The position numbers were made by a program, and so were the translations under genes. Below, piece by piece: positions 19,517 through 30,114 of a stretch of DNA of 64,000 nucleotides (within the stretch, counting starts at the first letter, position 1; each line of letters begins with the position of its first letter). A model generated the notes under the pieces. That model ran no database searches, was not told the DNA's origin, and was given only the letters and a program-made list of their open reading frames with translations. The stretch is taken from the NCBI GenBank assembly GCA_963751665.1, contig CAVVVF010000009.1, positions 62,001 through 126,000 on the forward strand. The letters are read 5' to 3'. This DNA comes from AC-69 sp963751665 (GTDB taxonomy: Bacteria; Actinomycetota; UBA4738; HRBIN12).

Positions 19517-20215
19517 ATGATGAGCGAGTCGCCAGGGACCGAACCCCCGGCGCCCGCGCCCCGCGTGCGGGACATGCCGGCCCCCCGCAAGACCACGGGC
19601 GTGTTCGGTCCCGCCATGCGGTTCGTCTTCACCTGGCCATACCGGGCCATCCTGGCCGGGTTGTATCGGGCAGGGGTGCGTCCGTGGCAGCTCACGCTGG
19701 CGTCGCTCGTGGCGAACGTCGTGGTCGGCTTGCTCCTGCTCACCGGGCGCCGGTTCCTGCCGGGTGCCTTGCTCATCCCGGCCGGGATGTTCGACGTCTT
19801 CGATGGAGCGGTGGCCCGGCTGCGCGGCGAGGATCGACGTGTCGGCGCGTTCCTGGACTCGGTGCTCGACCGGATCGGCGACATGATCCTGTTCGGGTGC
19901 CTGTACTGGTCGGAGGCAGGACAGGGGCACCGGCTGAGCGCGGCCCTCTCGCTGGTTACGCTGGTCACCGCCCTGATGGTGAGCCACATGCGCGCGGAAG
20001 CCGAGGCCGCCGGGATCTCGCTCTCCGAGGGGTTCTTCCAGCGACTCGAGCGCTACGTCGCCATGATCCTTGGGCTGACGGTCCCGGGGGCCCTGGTGCC
20101 GATGCTCGTGGTGCTCGTGGTGCTGGGGGGCGCCACCATGTTGCAGCGAGGGTGGTCGGCCATCCAACGCCTCTCTCGCGCGCAGGATCAGCGCTGGCAG
20201 GACGGGCAGAAGTAG
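19517..20215 (+). CDS. CDP-alcohol phosphatidyltransferase
   Basis: Membrane enzyme that joins a CDP-activated lipid to an alcohol such as inositol phosphate or glycerol phosphate. Intact at 232 aa. The family active site D-x2-DG-x2-AR-x8-G-x3-D-x3-D is visible from MFDVFDGAVARLRG to FLDSVLDRIGD, between several hydrophobic segments. The size and position of the motif resemble actinobacterial PgsA1/phosphatidylinositol-phosphate synthase-like proteins, but the alcohol cannot be assigned. Its 3' end overlaps the convergent fpg gene by 28 bp. Confidence 0.88.
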   Translation: MMSESPGTEPPAPAPRVRDMPAPRKTTGVFGPAMRFVFTWPYRAILAGLYRAGVRPWQLTLASLVANVVVGLLLLTGRRFLPGALLIPAGMFDVFDGAVARLRGEDRRVGAFLDSVLDRIGDMILFGCLYWSEAGQGHRLSAALSLVTLVTALMVSHMRAEAEAAGISLSEGFFQRLERYVAMILGLTVPGALVPMLVVLVVLGGATMLQRGWSAIQRLSRAQDQRWQDGQK

Positions 20216-20967
20216 GTCGTCCGCCCCGCCGCGACGGTGCGTGAGAGCGCCGTCCCGCACCGAGGGCAACGGGCCCCGGGCCGTCCCCGGACCCGGCTGA
20301 GCCAGCGCTTCCGGGACTCCAGGTAGTCGAAGTCCTCCACGGCCGAGCCGAGGACCCGTCGCATCGTGCGGAACAGGCGAGCGCGGTCGTTCGCGTCGAG
20401 GTCCTCGACCCGGCGCCGCGGGTGGATCCGGGCCTGCCACAGGACCTCGTCGGCCACGAGGTTCCCGATCCCGGCCACGAGCCGTTGGTCCATGAGGACG
20501 GCCTTGACGCCTCCCCGCCGGCGCGAGAGCAGTTCCAGGAACTCCCCCCGCTCGACCGCGAGCGCGTCGGGGCCGAGGCGCCCCAGTACGACCTTCAGCT
20601 CGTCTTCATCCTGCGCCAGCCACACCCCTCCCAGCCGCCGCATGTTCCGATAGCGCAGCTCGCCTCCGTCGAACACGAGCACCAGTCGATCGTGACGATG
20701 CCGGTCGGGCTCGTCCCCCGACCAGACCAGGTCCCCGGTCATGCCGAAGTGGAACAACAGGGCGGGGCCCTGGGCCGGGCACACCAACCACTTCCCGTGC
20801 CGCCCGGGCTCCTCGAAGCGGCGACCGGCGAGCGTGCGACCGACGTCGCCCGGCGTCGCGTTCCTCACGATGGCGGGGTCCAGGACGTCCACCGCCCGTA
20901 CGGTTCGGCCCGCCGCGTGCGCGGCGAAGAACCGGCGGTACGCCTCGACCTCGGGCAGTTCGGGCAC
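20188..20967 (-). CDS. mutM: Formamidopyrimidine-DNA glycosylase (Fpg/Nei family)
   Basis: Base-excision repair glycosylase/AP lyase for oxidised purines. Intact at 259 aa from GTG 20967, which puts the catalytic Pro-Glu directly after the initiator (PELPEVE), as the family requires. The conserved Lys is in GRHGKWLV, the H2TH segment in GIGNLVADEVLWQARIHP, and a zinc finger closes the protein (CPRCG ... FCPSCQ). The upstream 75 residues of open frame run into the Rieske gene and are not coding. Divergent from the Rieske gene with about 40 bp between start codons. Confidence 0.93.
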   Translation of the reverse strand: MPELPEVEAYRRFFAAHAAGRTVRAVDVLDPAIVRNATPGDVGRTLAGRRFEEPGRHGKWLVCPAQGPALLFHFGMTGDLVWSGDEPDRHRHDRLVLVFDGGELRYRNMRRLGGVWLAQDEDELKVVLGRLGPDALAVERGEFLELLSRRRGGVKAVLMDQRLVAGIGNLVADEVLWQARIHPRRRVEDLDANDRARLFRTMRRVLGSAVEDFDYLESRKRWLSRVRGRPGARCPRCGTALSRTVAAGRTTYFCPSCQR

Positions 20968-21007
20968 AGCGGTAGTGTTACCGAAAGAGCGAGAAGGAAG
21001 GGCGGCG

Positions 21008-21343
21008 GTGGCCGAGTACATCCGGGTTGCGTCGCTGGCCGAGGTGCCCGAGGGTGAGCTACGCGGCTTCGAGCTTCCCGCTGGGAGGATCGCCGTGGCC
21101 CACGTCGAGAACGAGCTGTTCGCCCTGGGCGACGAATGCACCCACGAGGGGTGCCTGCTGTCGGAGGGAGAGGTCGACGAGTCGGCCGACACCGTCGTCT
21201 GTCCGTGCCACGGGAGCGCCTTCGACCTTCGAACCGGCGAGCCCGTCGAGGGTCCGGCCCAGGATCCGGTCCCGACGTACCCCGTTCGGCTGCAGGAGGG
21301 ATGGATCGAGCTGATGCCGGTCCCCGCGGGAGGCGACGCGTGA
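21008..21343 (+). CDS. Rieske [2Fe-2S] ferredoxin-like protein
   Basis: Small soluble Rieske protein of 111 aa from GTG 21008. The cluster ligands are C-x-H in CTHEGCLLS and C-x2-H in CPCHGSAFD, with the standard spacing. Such proteins serve as electron carriers for oxygenases or as the small component of nitrite-reductase-like systems. No oxygenase is adjacent, so the partner is unknown. The stop is followed by zwf 19 nt on; they may share a transcript. Confidence 0.92.
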   Translation: MAEYIRVASLAEVPEGELRGFELPAGRIAVAHVENELFALGDECTHEGCLLSEGEVDESADTVVCPCHGSAFDLRTGEPVEGPAQDPVPTYPVRLQEGWIELMPVPAGGDA

Positions 21344-21362
21344 GCCTCGGAAGAAGGGCCGG

Positions 21363-22797
21363 ATGAGCCCCGAGCTTCGGCCTCAGGCCGTCGTCATCTT
21401 CGGGGCGTCCGGCGACCTGACGAAGCGCAAGCTCCTGCCGGCCTTCTGGAGCCTGTTCGTCCAGGGCCTGCTCCCCAAGGGCTTCGCCATCACGGGGTAC
21501 GCGCGCACGGAGATGACCGACGACGAGTTCCGGGAGCAGGCCCGCGAGTCGGTCAAGCTGTACGGGCGAAGGACTCCGGACGACGAGGCGTGGCGGGAGT
21601 TCGCCGAGCGTCTCTCGTACCTCCCGGGTGAGTTCGCGAACGAGGGCGCGATGAACGCGGCTGGAGAAGCATCTCGCCTCGGTCGACGAGCGGTTCGGCA
21701 CCGAAGGGGGGCGGTTCTTCTACGCCGCCACGCCGACCACCGCCTACCCCGACATCGTGCGGCGCCTGGCCGAGGCAGGGCTGCACCGGGACGCCAAGAT
21801 CGTCTTCGAGAAGCCGTTCGGCGACGACCTGGCCTCGGCCCGGGAGCTGAACGCCAGCGATCCACGAGGTCTTCGACGAGTCCCAGATCTTCCGGATCGA
21901 CCACTACCTGGGCAAGGAGACCGTCCAGAACATCCTGGCCTTCCGGTTCGCCAACGGGCTGTTCGAGCCGGTGTGGAACCGACAGTACCTCGACCACATC
22001 GAGCTCACCGTGGCCGAGGACATCGGGATCGAGGGCCGGGGAGCCTTCTACGAGCAGACCGGGGCCATCCGCGACCTCGTCGTGACCCACCTGTTCCAGG
22101 TCGTGACGTTCCTGGCGATGGAGCCGCCCGTATCCTTCGAGCCCGACCGGCTGCGCGACGAGACGGTCAAGGTGCTGCGGTCCGCCCAACCCTGCGACCC
22201 CTCGCAGGTGGTTCGGGGGCAGTACCGCGGCTATCGGGATGAGCCCGGCGTGGCCCCCGACTCGACGGTGGAGACCTTCGCCGCCCTGAGGTTGGAGATC
22301 GACAACTGGCGGTGGGCGGACGTGCCCGTTCTTCCTTCGGACCGGCAAGCGGCTGGCCGCCAAGTGCAGCGAGATCACGCTCAAGTTCCTGAAGGTGCCA
22401 TTCAACGTGTTCCGGGGGACGGACCTCGACCTGCCGATGCGCGACCACCTGACGATCCGGATCCAGCCGAACGAGGGGATCACGCTCGCGGTGAACGCGA
22501 AGAAGCCCGGGCCGGGCCTCGAGCTGGAGCGCGTCACGATGGACTTCGACTACGAGCACGGAGTTCGGGGGCCAGATCGCCGACGCGTACGAGCTGCTGC
22601 TCCTCGAGGCCATGGAGGGAGACCACACGCTGTTCCTGCGGGAGGACGGTGTGGACCGGGCCTGGGAGATCCTCCAGCCGGTGTTGGACCATCCCGCGCC
22701 GGTCGTGGAGTACGAGCCGGGAAGCTGGGGGCCACCCGAGGCGGACGCCCTCATCGCCCCCCACCGGTGGCACGCCACCGCCGCGCACGGCCACTGA
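21363..22797 (+). CDS. zwf: Glucose-6-phosphate 1-dehydrogenase (frameshifted)
   Basis: First enzyme of the oxidative pentose-phosphate pathway, producing NADPH. The cofactor motif GASGDLTKRKLLPA is near residue 14, the substrate-binding and catalytic RIDHYLGKE sits around 21895, and the C-terminal DAYELLLLEAMEGD region follows. The protein moves through all frames with switches near 21660, 21860, 22330 and 22565. At the first, removing one G from GCGGCTGGAG restores NAALEKHLASVDERFG. Corrected length is about 475 aa, normal for the family. Confidence 0.9.
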
Positions 22798-22884
22798 GCT
22801 TCCGCGCCGATACTCTGAGCGAACTCTCACCGGATGCTGATGCCCGCCCCAGGCCCGTGTGGTTGTCTAGGCCCCCATGGGCGC

Positions 22885-24831
22885 GTGCGGAGGGAGGTAA
22901 CCACGAAAAGGATCGTGACGCTCGCTGCTATTTCCATGGTGATGGTTGCCGCATGCGGGCAGGAGGCCTCCGTTCCGGGCTCGGGGATGGGTGCGGTGGC
23001 GGTGCGCTCGCTCGACGGAAGCGGCGACAACCTTCCCAACCCGGCCTGGGGGCAGGCAGGTACCCAGTACCTCCGCGTGGCCACCCCGACCTACGCCGAC
23101 GGGGTGGGTGGGATGGTCGCGGGTCCGTCGCCCCGGTACATCAGCAACCGGATCTTCAACGACCTGGGCCAGAACCTCTTCTCCGAGAACGACGTCTCGC
23201 AGTGGGGATGGGTGTGGGGACAGTTCGTCGACCACGACATCGGGCTCCGAGACGAGGCGCCGGCCGAGTCCGTACCGATCTCCTTCGACCCGCATGATCC
23301 GCTCGAGGCGTTCACGAACGACCTCGGGGCGATCGACTTCGCCCGCACCCCCGCGGCCCCCGGCACAGGCGTCACCTCGCCCCGCCAGCAGATCAACACG
23401 GTGAGCAGCTACATCGACGGCTCTGCCGTGTACGGCGTCGACCCGGCGCGCCTGGAATGGCTCCGCGAGGGCCCGGTCGACGGCGACCTAGCGGACAACG
23501 GGGCCCTGCTGCTGCTGCCGGGCGGCTACCTGCCGAGGGCCGACGCTCGCGGGGACCCCGCCACGGCGCCCTCCGTCGACCTCTTCGGTGGGCTCGCCGC
23601 GACGCCCCAGATCGCGCGGGTCGCCGGCGACGTGCGCGCGAACGAGAACGTCGCGCTCCTCGCCGTGCAGACCCTGTTCGCACGGGAGCACGACCGGATC
23701 GTGGCCGAGCTTCCGAGCAACCTCTCCGAGGACGAGAAGTTCCAGATCGCTCGCCGCGTCGTCGGGGCCGAGAACCAGTTCATCACCTACAACGAGTTCC
23801 TCCCGGCGCTCGGCGTCGTCCTGCGACCCCTACCGCGGCTACGACCCGGCCATGGACGCAGGTGTGTCCAACGAGTTCGCCACCGTCGGCTACCGCGGCC
23901 ACAGCATGGTCCACGGCCAGTTCGACGTGCGGTTCCGTCCGGGCGCGTACTCGATCGCACAGCTCGACGCGTTCCGCGCCCAAGGGGTCGGGGTGAAGAG
24001 GGAGGACGGCGCGGCCGTCGCTCCAGATCCCCCTGACCGTCGCGTTCGGCAACCCGGATCTCCTGTCCCATGTCGGCCTGGGGCGGCTCCTGCGAAGCCT
24101 GGGCGAAGAGCGCCAGTACCGAAACGACGAGCAGATCGACAACTCGCTTCGAAGCGTCCTGTTCCAGGTCCCGAGCCCGGGGATGGCGAACCCGTCCGCG
24201 TGCGGCCAGCCGGTCGTGCAGCCCGGCTGCTTCGCGGGAGTCCAGGATCTCGGGGCCATCGACATCGAGCGAGGGCGCGATCACGGCATCCCGACCTACA
24301 ACGACCTTCGGCGGGCCTACGGCCTTTCGCCGAAGCGGACCTTCACCGCCATCACCGGGGAGGCGACGGGCCGGTTCCCATCGGATCCGAGGATCGATCG
24401 CGCCGATCCCATCGACGATCCGAGCATCCTCGATTTCATCCGGCTCCGGGACCGAGATGGTCACATCCTCAAGCCGCTCGGTCCACGGAGCCAGGAGGAG
24501 GCCGTCACCGGGATCCGGCGGACCACCCTGGCCGCTCGCCTGAAAGCCATCTACGGCAGCGTCGACAGGATCGACGCCTTCGTGGGGATGCTCGTCCGAG
24601 CGCCACGTCCCGGGGACGGAGTTCGGACCGCTGCAACTCGCCATGTGGACGAGGCAGTTCGAGGCGCTGCGCGACGGCGACCGGTTCTTCTACCTGAACG
24701 ACCCCGACCTCGCCCGCATCGACCGGGCCTTCGGCATCACGTACCGCCACACGCTCGCCGACCTCATCGCGCTGAACACCGGGACGAGCGTCCAGCCCGA
24801 CGTGTTCAGGGTCGCAGCGAGCGACGCGTAA
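22885..24831 (+). CDS. Animal-type haem peroxidase, predicted secreted lipoprotein (frameshifted)
   Basis: Peroxidase-cyclooxygenase superfamily enzyme. GTG 22885 gives a signal peptide RIVTLAAISMVMVAAC whose final Cys is a good lipobox, so it is probably anchored outside the membrane. Distal-site motif WGQFVDHDIGL is followed by the family calcium-site region (SSYIDGSAVYGVD), the proximal-His region YRGHSMVHGQ and the superfamily signature DIERGRDHGIPTYN. Frame switches near 23830, 24030 and 24610 leave the homology continuous. Corrected length is about 645 aa. Substrate unknown; relatives oxidise halides or phenols. Confidence 0.9.
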
Positions 24832-24919
24832 TCGCCCTACCCAAGATCCGGAAGGGGTGGCGCGCTCACGAGGCCCTCGGGTACGCTCTCGGCCCTCACT
24901 TCCCGCACAGGAGGCACCG

Positions 24920-26300
24920 ATGGCGGAGCGCACCAGGTTCGACCTCTCGCCCGACGACATCCCGGCGGCGTGGTTCAACATCATGCCGGACATGGTCGGC
25001 GCGGGGATCCAGCCGCTCCCGCCGCTCCATCCCGGGACGAAGGAGCCGATCACGCCCGACCTGCTCGCTCCGCTGTTCCCGGAGGCCCTGATCCTGCAGG
25101 AGGTCTCGACCGAGCAGTGGATCGACGTCCCCGGTCCGGTGATCGACATCTACCGGCTGTGGAGGCCGACCCCACTCCACCGCGCGGTGCGGCTTGAACA
25201 GGCGCTCCAAACGCCCGCGAGGATCTACTTCAAGTACGAGGGAGGGTCGCCGGCCGGGTCGCACAAGCCCAACACCGCGGTGGCTCAGGCCTACTACAAC
25301 AAGGAAGCCGGCGTCCGCCGCATCGCCACCGAGACTGGCGCCGGGCAGTGGGGGTCGGCGCTCTCGATGGCGTGCCGGTTCTTCGACCTCGAGTGCCTGG
25401 TGTTCATGGTCAAGGCCTCGTACGAGCAGAAGCCGTATCGGCGGATCTTCATGGAGACGTTCGGTGCGGAGGTGCGGCCGTCACCCTCGAGCACGACGCA
25501 GGTGGGGAAGAAGATCCTGGAGGCGAACCCGGACTCGACGGGGTCGCTGGGGATCGCCATCAGCGAGGCCATCGAGGTGGCCGCGACGAACGATGACACG
25601 AACTACTCGCTGGGATCGGTCCTGAACCACGTGTTGCTGCATCAGACCGTGGTCGGGCCTGGAGGCTCAGAAGCAGATGGAGATGGCCGGCGAGGAGCCC
25701 GACGTCGTGGTGGGCTGCGTCGGCGGCGGGTCGAACTACGCCGGCCTGGCCTATCCGTTCATGGCCGAGAGGTTGCGGGGGAAGTCCACGGCCAGGTTCC
25801 TGGCCACCGAGCCCGCCGCCTGTCCCACGCTGACGAAGGGGAAGTTCGCGTACGACTTCGGCGACACCGGGCAGATGACGCCGCTCCTGCCGATGTACAC
25901 GCTGGGCCACGACTTCGTCCCGGCTCCGGTGCACGCCGGCGGGCTGCGCTATCACGGCGATGCCCCTTCGCTCTCGCTGCTCGTCAGGGAGGGCCACATG
26001 GAGGCGGCCGCGTACACGCAGAACGAGGTGTTCCAGGCGGCCGTGCAGTTCGCGCAGACGGAGGGCATCATCCCGGCGCCCGAATCCGCCCACGCCATCC
26101 GCGGCGCGATCGACGAGGCCGTCGCGGCCAGAGAGGCCGGGCAGGAGAAGGTCATCCTGATCGGACTGTCCGGGCACGGGCACTTCGACATGCAGGCCTA
26201 CGACGACTACCTGAACGCCCGTCTGCCGGAGGTGGAGTTCGACCCGGCCGCGGAGGTGGCGGCGCTCCTGAACCTGCCGGAGGTGCCGATCGGCGGCTGA
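24920..26300 (+). CDS. trpB: TrpB2-type tryptophan synthase beta-like PLP enzyme (one frameshift)
   Basis: PLP-dependent enzyme of the TrpB2 branch, which joins serine and indole (or acts as a serine deaminase) without the alpha subunit interface of TrpB1. ATG 24920 follows a good ribosome site (AGGAGG). The PLP lysine is in GGSPAGSHKPNTA, the phosphate loop in VGGGSNYAG, and the C-terminal SGHGHFD segment is typical. The TrpB2-specific N-terminal extension (about 70 residues before RPTPL) is present. One extra C near 25660 breaks the frame; repair gives VVGLEAQKQMEMAG. No other trp genes are nearby, as is common for TrpB2. Confidence 0.9.
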
Positions 26301-26311
26301 GCTCGGCTGCC

Positions 26312-27128
26312 TCAGGCGTCTGGGCTTGCACCGAGATCGTCGCGGAACTGGCGGATCGTCGCGACCTCGTCGAACCCCAGCTTCGCCAGGATCGGCTCGG
26401 AGGTGTCGCGCCGGGCCCACGTGACCAGGCGGGCGTCCCGCGACGGACCGCTTCCTGCCACGCGACGGGGATGAGGGCGCTGAAGGCTCCGCGGCCCCGG
26501 GCCGGGGGAAGGGTTCCCCCTCCGCCCAGGAAGAACCCCCAGGGCGTGAACGTGACCCGCCCGTGGCGATCGGAACGTCGTTCTCCCAGACCAACGCCAA
26601 TCGGGTGTGACCCCCCGCCCGTTGTCGTTCGAACGCCGTCTCGGCCTGGGCGCGGGCCTCCGCGGCGTCCGAGGGATCGAAGCCGAACGCTTCGACCATG
26701 ATCTCCACCGCGGCGCGGTACTCCTCCAGCGTCTCCGTCAGCCGGACCACGAACGGTGTCGGAGGGATCGGCTCAGGAGGCCGAACCAACACCATCGCGG
26801 CCTCGCCGGGGCCGTCCTCGCGGACCATGCCGAGGGACTGGAGGTGGTCCGCGAGGTCCGACGGCCTGGCCGAGCTTCCCACGCTCCACATCGACGCGCT
26901 GCGCCCTCGCGCCCTCAGCACGTCACGGACTTCGGCGACCGTGGATCCCACCTCTCCCGGCTCGAGACGGAGGCGCTGGACACCCACCGACCAGGGGTGC
27001 TTTCCGGGCTGGAGCGAGATCACGTACCGCGCGTCCTCGATGCGTTCTTCCCCCGGCTCCGCCGGCAGGAAGGCCGCGGGATCCTCGGCCAGGCGGCGGA
27101 GGGCGTCGTCGATCGTGGGCTGGCCCAC
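26312..27128 (-). CDS. GNAT-family N-acetyltransferase (frameshifted C-terminal half)
   Basis: Two-part protein: an N-terminal ~110-residue region of unknown fold, then a GNAT domain. The acetyl-CoA loop is found after frame correction (GGGTLPEARGRGAFSAL, about 26500) and the end reads ILAKLGFDEVATIRQFRDDLG, with TGA at 26312-26314. Frame switches near 26560, 26510 and 26440. The acceptor is unknown. Convergent with trpB. Confidence 0.78.
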
Positions 27129-27139
27129 GATCGTCGACC

Positions 27140-28384
27140 CTACCTGCTGCGTCGCGAGTCGGCCAGACGCCTCTCCAGGAACCGGCGTTCCTGCGGGTTC
27201 GTGACGAGCTCCAGGGCTCGCTCGTACGCGGAGGCCGCCTCATCGAATCGGTCAAGGCGGCGGAGCAGGTCCGCCCGGGCGGAATGGAACAGGTGATAGC
27301 CGTCGAGGGCCTCGGCCAGCGGCTCGAGCATCCGCAGCCCGCGCTCCGGGCCATCCGCCATGGCCACGGCCACCGCCCGGTTGAGCTCCACGACCGGTGA
27401 GGGCACCGCGGCCGACAACGCCTCGTACAGCGCGGCCATCTGCGGCCAGTCGGTGTCCTCGGGTCGCGGCGCCCGGGCGTGCACCGCCGCGATCGCCGCC
27501 TGGAGCTGATACGGCCCGAGAGCCGAGAGGCCGTGCACCCGTTCGAGGAGGGCCAATCCCTGGTCGATCATGTCGTGGTCCCACCTCGAGCGGTCCTGGT
27601 CCTCCAGGAGCACGAGCTCGCCGCTCGCATCGACCCTCGCGTCACGCCGCGAATGGTGGAGCAGCATCAACGCGAGGAGCCCGAGCGCCTCCGGCTCGTC
27701 CGGCATGAGCTCGGCCAGGACCCGGCCGAGCCGGATGGCCTCGTCACAGAGGTCGACTCGAACGAGCGCCCCCTCGGTCGCCGCGTATCCCTCGTTGAAG
27801 ATCAGGTACAGGACCGCGAGCACGGACGGCAGCCGCTCGGGGAGGAGATCCGCGGGAGGGACGCGATAGGGGATGCCGGCGTCGCGGATCTTGCGCTTCG
27901 CCCGCACCAGGCGCTGTGCCATCGCCGGCTCGGCCAGCAGGAACGCGCGGGCGATCTGCGGCGTGGTCAGACCGCCGAGCGTTCGGAGGGTGAGCGCGAC
28001 CCTCGCGTCCATGGCCAGCGCGGGGTGGCAGCACGTGAACATCAGCCGGAGCCGGTCGTCGGGGATGCCGCTCACGTCGTCCTCGCTCCCACCCAGGGCT
28101 TCCAGCTCCGTCAGCTGCTTCAGCGCCTCGGTCTTCAGGCGCAGGGTCCGCTCGCGGCGCAGCCGGTCGATGGCTCGGTTGCGGGCCGTCGTCGTGATCC
28201 AGGCCGCCGGGTTCCTGGGGAGGCCTTGGGCCGGCCACTTCTCCAGCGCGACGGCGAATGCCTCCTGTACGGCCTCCTCGGCCAGGTCGAAGTCGCCCAG
28301 GACCCGGATGAGGGTCGCGACCGCCTGCCCCTGCTCTTGCCGGAACAGGCGGTCGACGACCTCACGGGTGGCCGTGGGCGCTAC
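27140..28384 (-). CDS. ECF42-type RNA polymerase sigma factor with C-terminal TPR-like domain
   Basis: Extracytoplasmic-function sigma factor of the group that carries a long C-terminal helical repeat domain in place of an anti-sigma partner. Region 2 (DLAEEAVQEAFAVALEKWP, NPAAWITTTARNRAIDRLR) and region 4 (RTLGGLTTPQIARAFLL, RLVRAKRKIR) are followed by about 230 residues including the group-typical YLIFNEGYAAT. It lies directly downstream of a DGPF (YCII) gene, the hallmark ECF42 partner. No ATG, GTG or TTG precedes the homology in frame; family similarity begins within a few codons of the upstream stop, so the start is unresolved and a base error is likely there. Confidence 0.87.
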   Translation of the reverse strand, partial: VAPTATREVVDRLFRQEQGQAVATLIRVLGDFDLAEEAVQEAFAVALEKWPAQGLPRNPAAWITTTARNRAIDRLRRERTLRLKTEALKQLTELEALGGSEDDVSGIPDDRLRLMFTCCHPALAMDARVALTLRTLGGLTTPQIARAFLLAEPAMAQRLVRAKRKIRDAGIPYRVPPADLLPERLPSVLAVLYLIFNEGYAATEGALVRVDLCDEAIRLGRVLAELMPDEPEALGLLALMLLHHSRRDARVDASGELVLLEDQDRSRWDHDMIDQGLALLERVHGLSALGPYQLQAAIAAVHARAPRPEDTDWPQMAALYEALSAAVPSPVVELNRAVAVAMADGPERGLRMLEPLAEALDGYHLFHSARADLLRRLDRFDEAASAYERALELVTNPQERRFLERRLADSRRSR

Positions 28385-28746
28385 TTGTGCGGCGTGTCGA
28401 ACTCCATGATCGGCCGCACCTCGATCGAGCCGGTCGGTGCCGACGGGATCCGGGACGCCGCCTCGATGGCCTGGTCCAGGTTCTGGCATTCGACCTCGTA
28501 GTACCCCCCGAGCTGCTCCTTCGTCTCCGCGAAGGGGCCGTCGGTGGTGAGCGTCTCTCCCTTGCGGACCCGAACGGTCGTCGCCTGGGCCGACGGTTGC
28601 AGCGCGTCGCCGCCGCGGATCCAGCCCTTCTCGGTCAGCCACTTCCCGTAGTCGTCCCACTTCTGCATCTCGGCCGCCTGCTGCTCAGGCGACGCGCCCT
28701 CCATCTGCCCGGTCTCCTCGTTGTAGATCAGCAGCAAGTACCGCAT
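28381..28746 (-). CDS. YCII/DGPF-domain protein, ECF42 partner
   Basis: Small 121-aa ferredoxin-like-fold protein. It contains the naming motif TDGPFAETKEQLGGYY at about residues 76-91. A strong ribosome site (GAAGGAGGT) precedes ATG 28746. DGPF proteins are nearly always encoded beside ECF42 sigma factors and belong to their regulons in studied actinobacteria; their enzymatic role is not settled. The stop codon abuts the sigma-factor coding region, so the two are cotranscribed. Confidence 0.9.
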   Translation of the reverse strand: MRYLLLIYNEETGQMEGASPEQQAAEMQKWDDYGKWLTEKGWIRGGDALQPSAQATTVRVRKGETLTTDGPFAETKEQLGGYYEVECQNLDQAIEAASRIPSAPTGSIEVRPIMEFDTPHK

Positions 28747-28857
28747 GCCTACCTCCTTCAGTCGTGGCGGCCCGGTGGCCGCCTCCAACCCTACCGACGA
28801 ACGGAGACAGGCGGAATCGACCGGCCATCCGGAGAACGTTCGGCTCTCGGGGAGGGG

Positions 28858-28863
28858 TACGCT
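28858..28863 (+). promoter_or_regulatory. -10 box before acyl-CoA dehydrogenase gene
   Basis: TACGCT ends 9 nt before ATG 28873 with no ribosome site in between, matching the leaderless pattern. No clear -35. Confidence 0.35.
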
Positions 28864-28872
28864 AGGGCCGCG

Positions 28873-30050
28873 ATGGCCGGCCCCGAGATCGATCCGCTCG
28901 ACTTCCTCGAGATCGACCGCCTCCTCACCGACGAGGAACGCGCCATCCGTGACGCCGTCCGGGAGTTCGTGCGGAACGAGATCCTGCCCGGGCATCGCCG
29001 AGTGGTTCGAGCGGGGCGAGTTCCCTCGGGAGGTGGCCAAGGGCCTGGCCGAGCTCGGGCTGCTCGGGATGCACCTGACCGGGTACGGCTGCGCGGGAGC
29101 GAACGCGGTCTCCTATGGCCTGGCCTGCCTGGAGCTCGAGGCCGGCGACAGCGGGTTCCGCTCGTTCGTCTCCGTGCAGGGCTCGCTGTGCATGTTCCCC
29201 ATCTGGAAGTTCGGGAGCGAGGAGCAGAAGCAGCGGTACCTGCCGCGAGATGGCCCGCGGCGAGGTGATCGGGTGCTTCGGCCTGACCGAGCCCGACTTC
29301 GGCAGCGACCCGGGGCGGATGCGGACCTCGGCCGCGCGCGACGGCTCCGACTGGGTCCTGTCCGGCACCAAGATGTGGATCACGAACGGCGGCATCGCCG
29401 ACCTCGCCGTGGTCTGGGCCAAGGCCGACGACGGCGTGCGCGGGTTCCTGGTCCCGACCGACACGCCGGGGTTCTCCACCAGGGACATCGAGCGCAAGCT
29501 GTCGCTCCGGGCCTCGGTCACCTCCGAGCTCGTCCTGGACGAGGTCCGGCTGCCGGAGGACGCGGTGCTGCCCGGTGTGGTCGGGCTGAAGGGGCCGCTG
29601 TCCTGCCTGAACGAGGCGCGGTACGGCATCGTGTGGGGGGCCATGGGTGCGGCGCGCGCCTGCTTCGAGAGCGCGCTCGAGTTCGCGAAGACCCGCGTGC
29701 AGTGGGGCAAGCCGATCGGCGGCGTTCCAGCTCACCCAGGAGAAGCTGGCGAACATGGCGGTCGAGATCAACAAGGGGATGCTGCTCGCGCTTCACCTGG
29801 GGCGGATGAAGGACGAGGGCGCGGCTCGCTGCCGGAGCACGTCTCGATGGGCAAGCTGAACAACGTGCGCGAGGCGCTGACGGTCGCCCGCGAGGCCCGC
29901 ACGATCCTCGGCGCGAGCGGCATCACGCTCGAGTACCCGGTGATCCGCCACATGAACAACCTGGAGTCGGTCCTCACCTACGAGGGCACGAGCGAGATCC
30001 ACACGCTGATCCTGGGCCAGGCCCTGACGGGACTCCGCGCCTTCGAGTGA
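28873..30050 (+). CDS. Glutaryl-CoA dehydrogenase-like acyl-CoA dehydrogenase (frameshifted)
   Basis: FAD enzyme that dehydrogenates, and in this subgroup also decarboxylates, glutaryl-CoA during lysine/tryptophan breakdown. Features: FLEIDRLLTDEERAIRD at the N terminus, FGLTEPDFGSDP (FAD/substrate loop), TKMWITNGG, and the catalytic Glu in TYEGTSEIHTLILG near the end. The last motif is characteristic of glutaryl-CoA dehydrogenases. Four one-base insertions (near 28995, 29250, 29725 and 29825) explain the frame changes. Substrate assignment rests on motif similarity only. Confidence 0.88.
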
Positions 30051-30114
30051 CCAGCGTGTAGCCTGCCGCCGAAGGTTCGAGGCCGGAATGAAGCCAGAAG
30101 GAGGAGGTTGGGGG

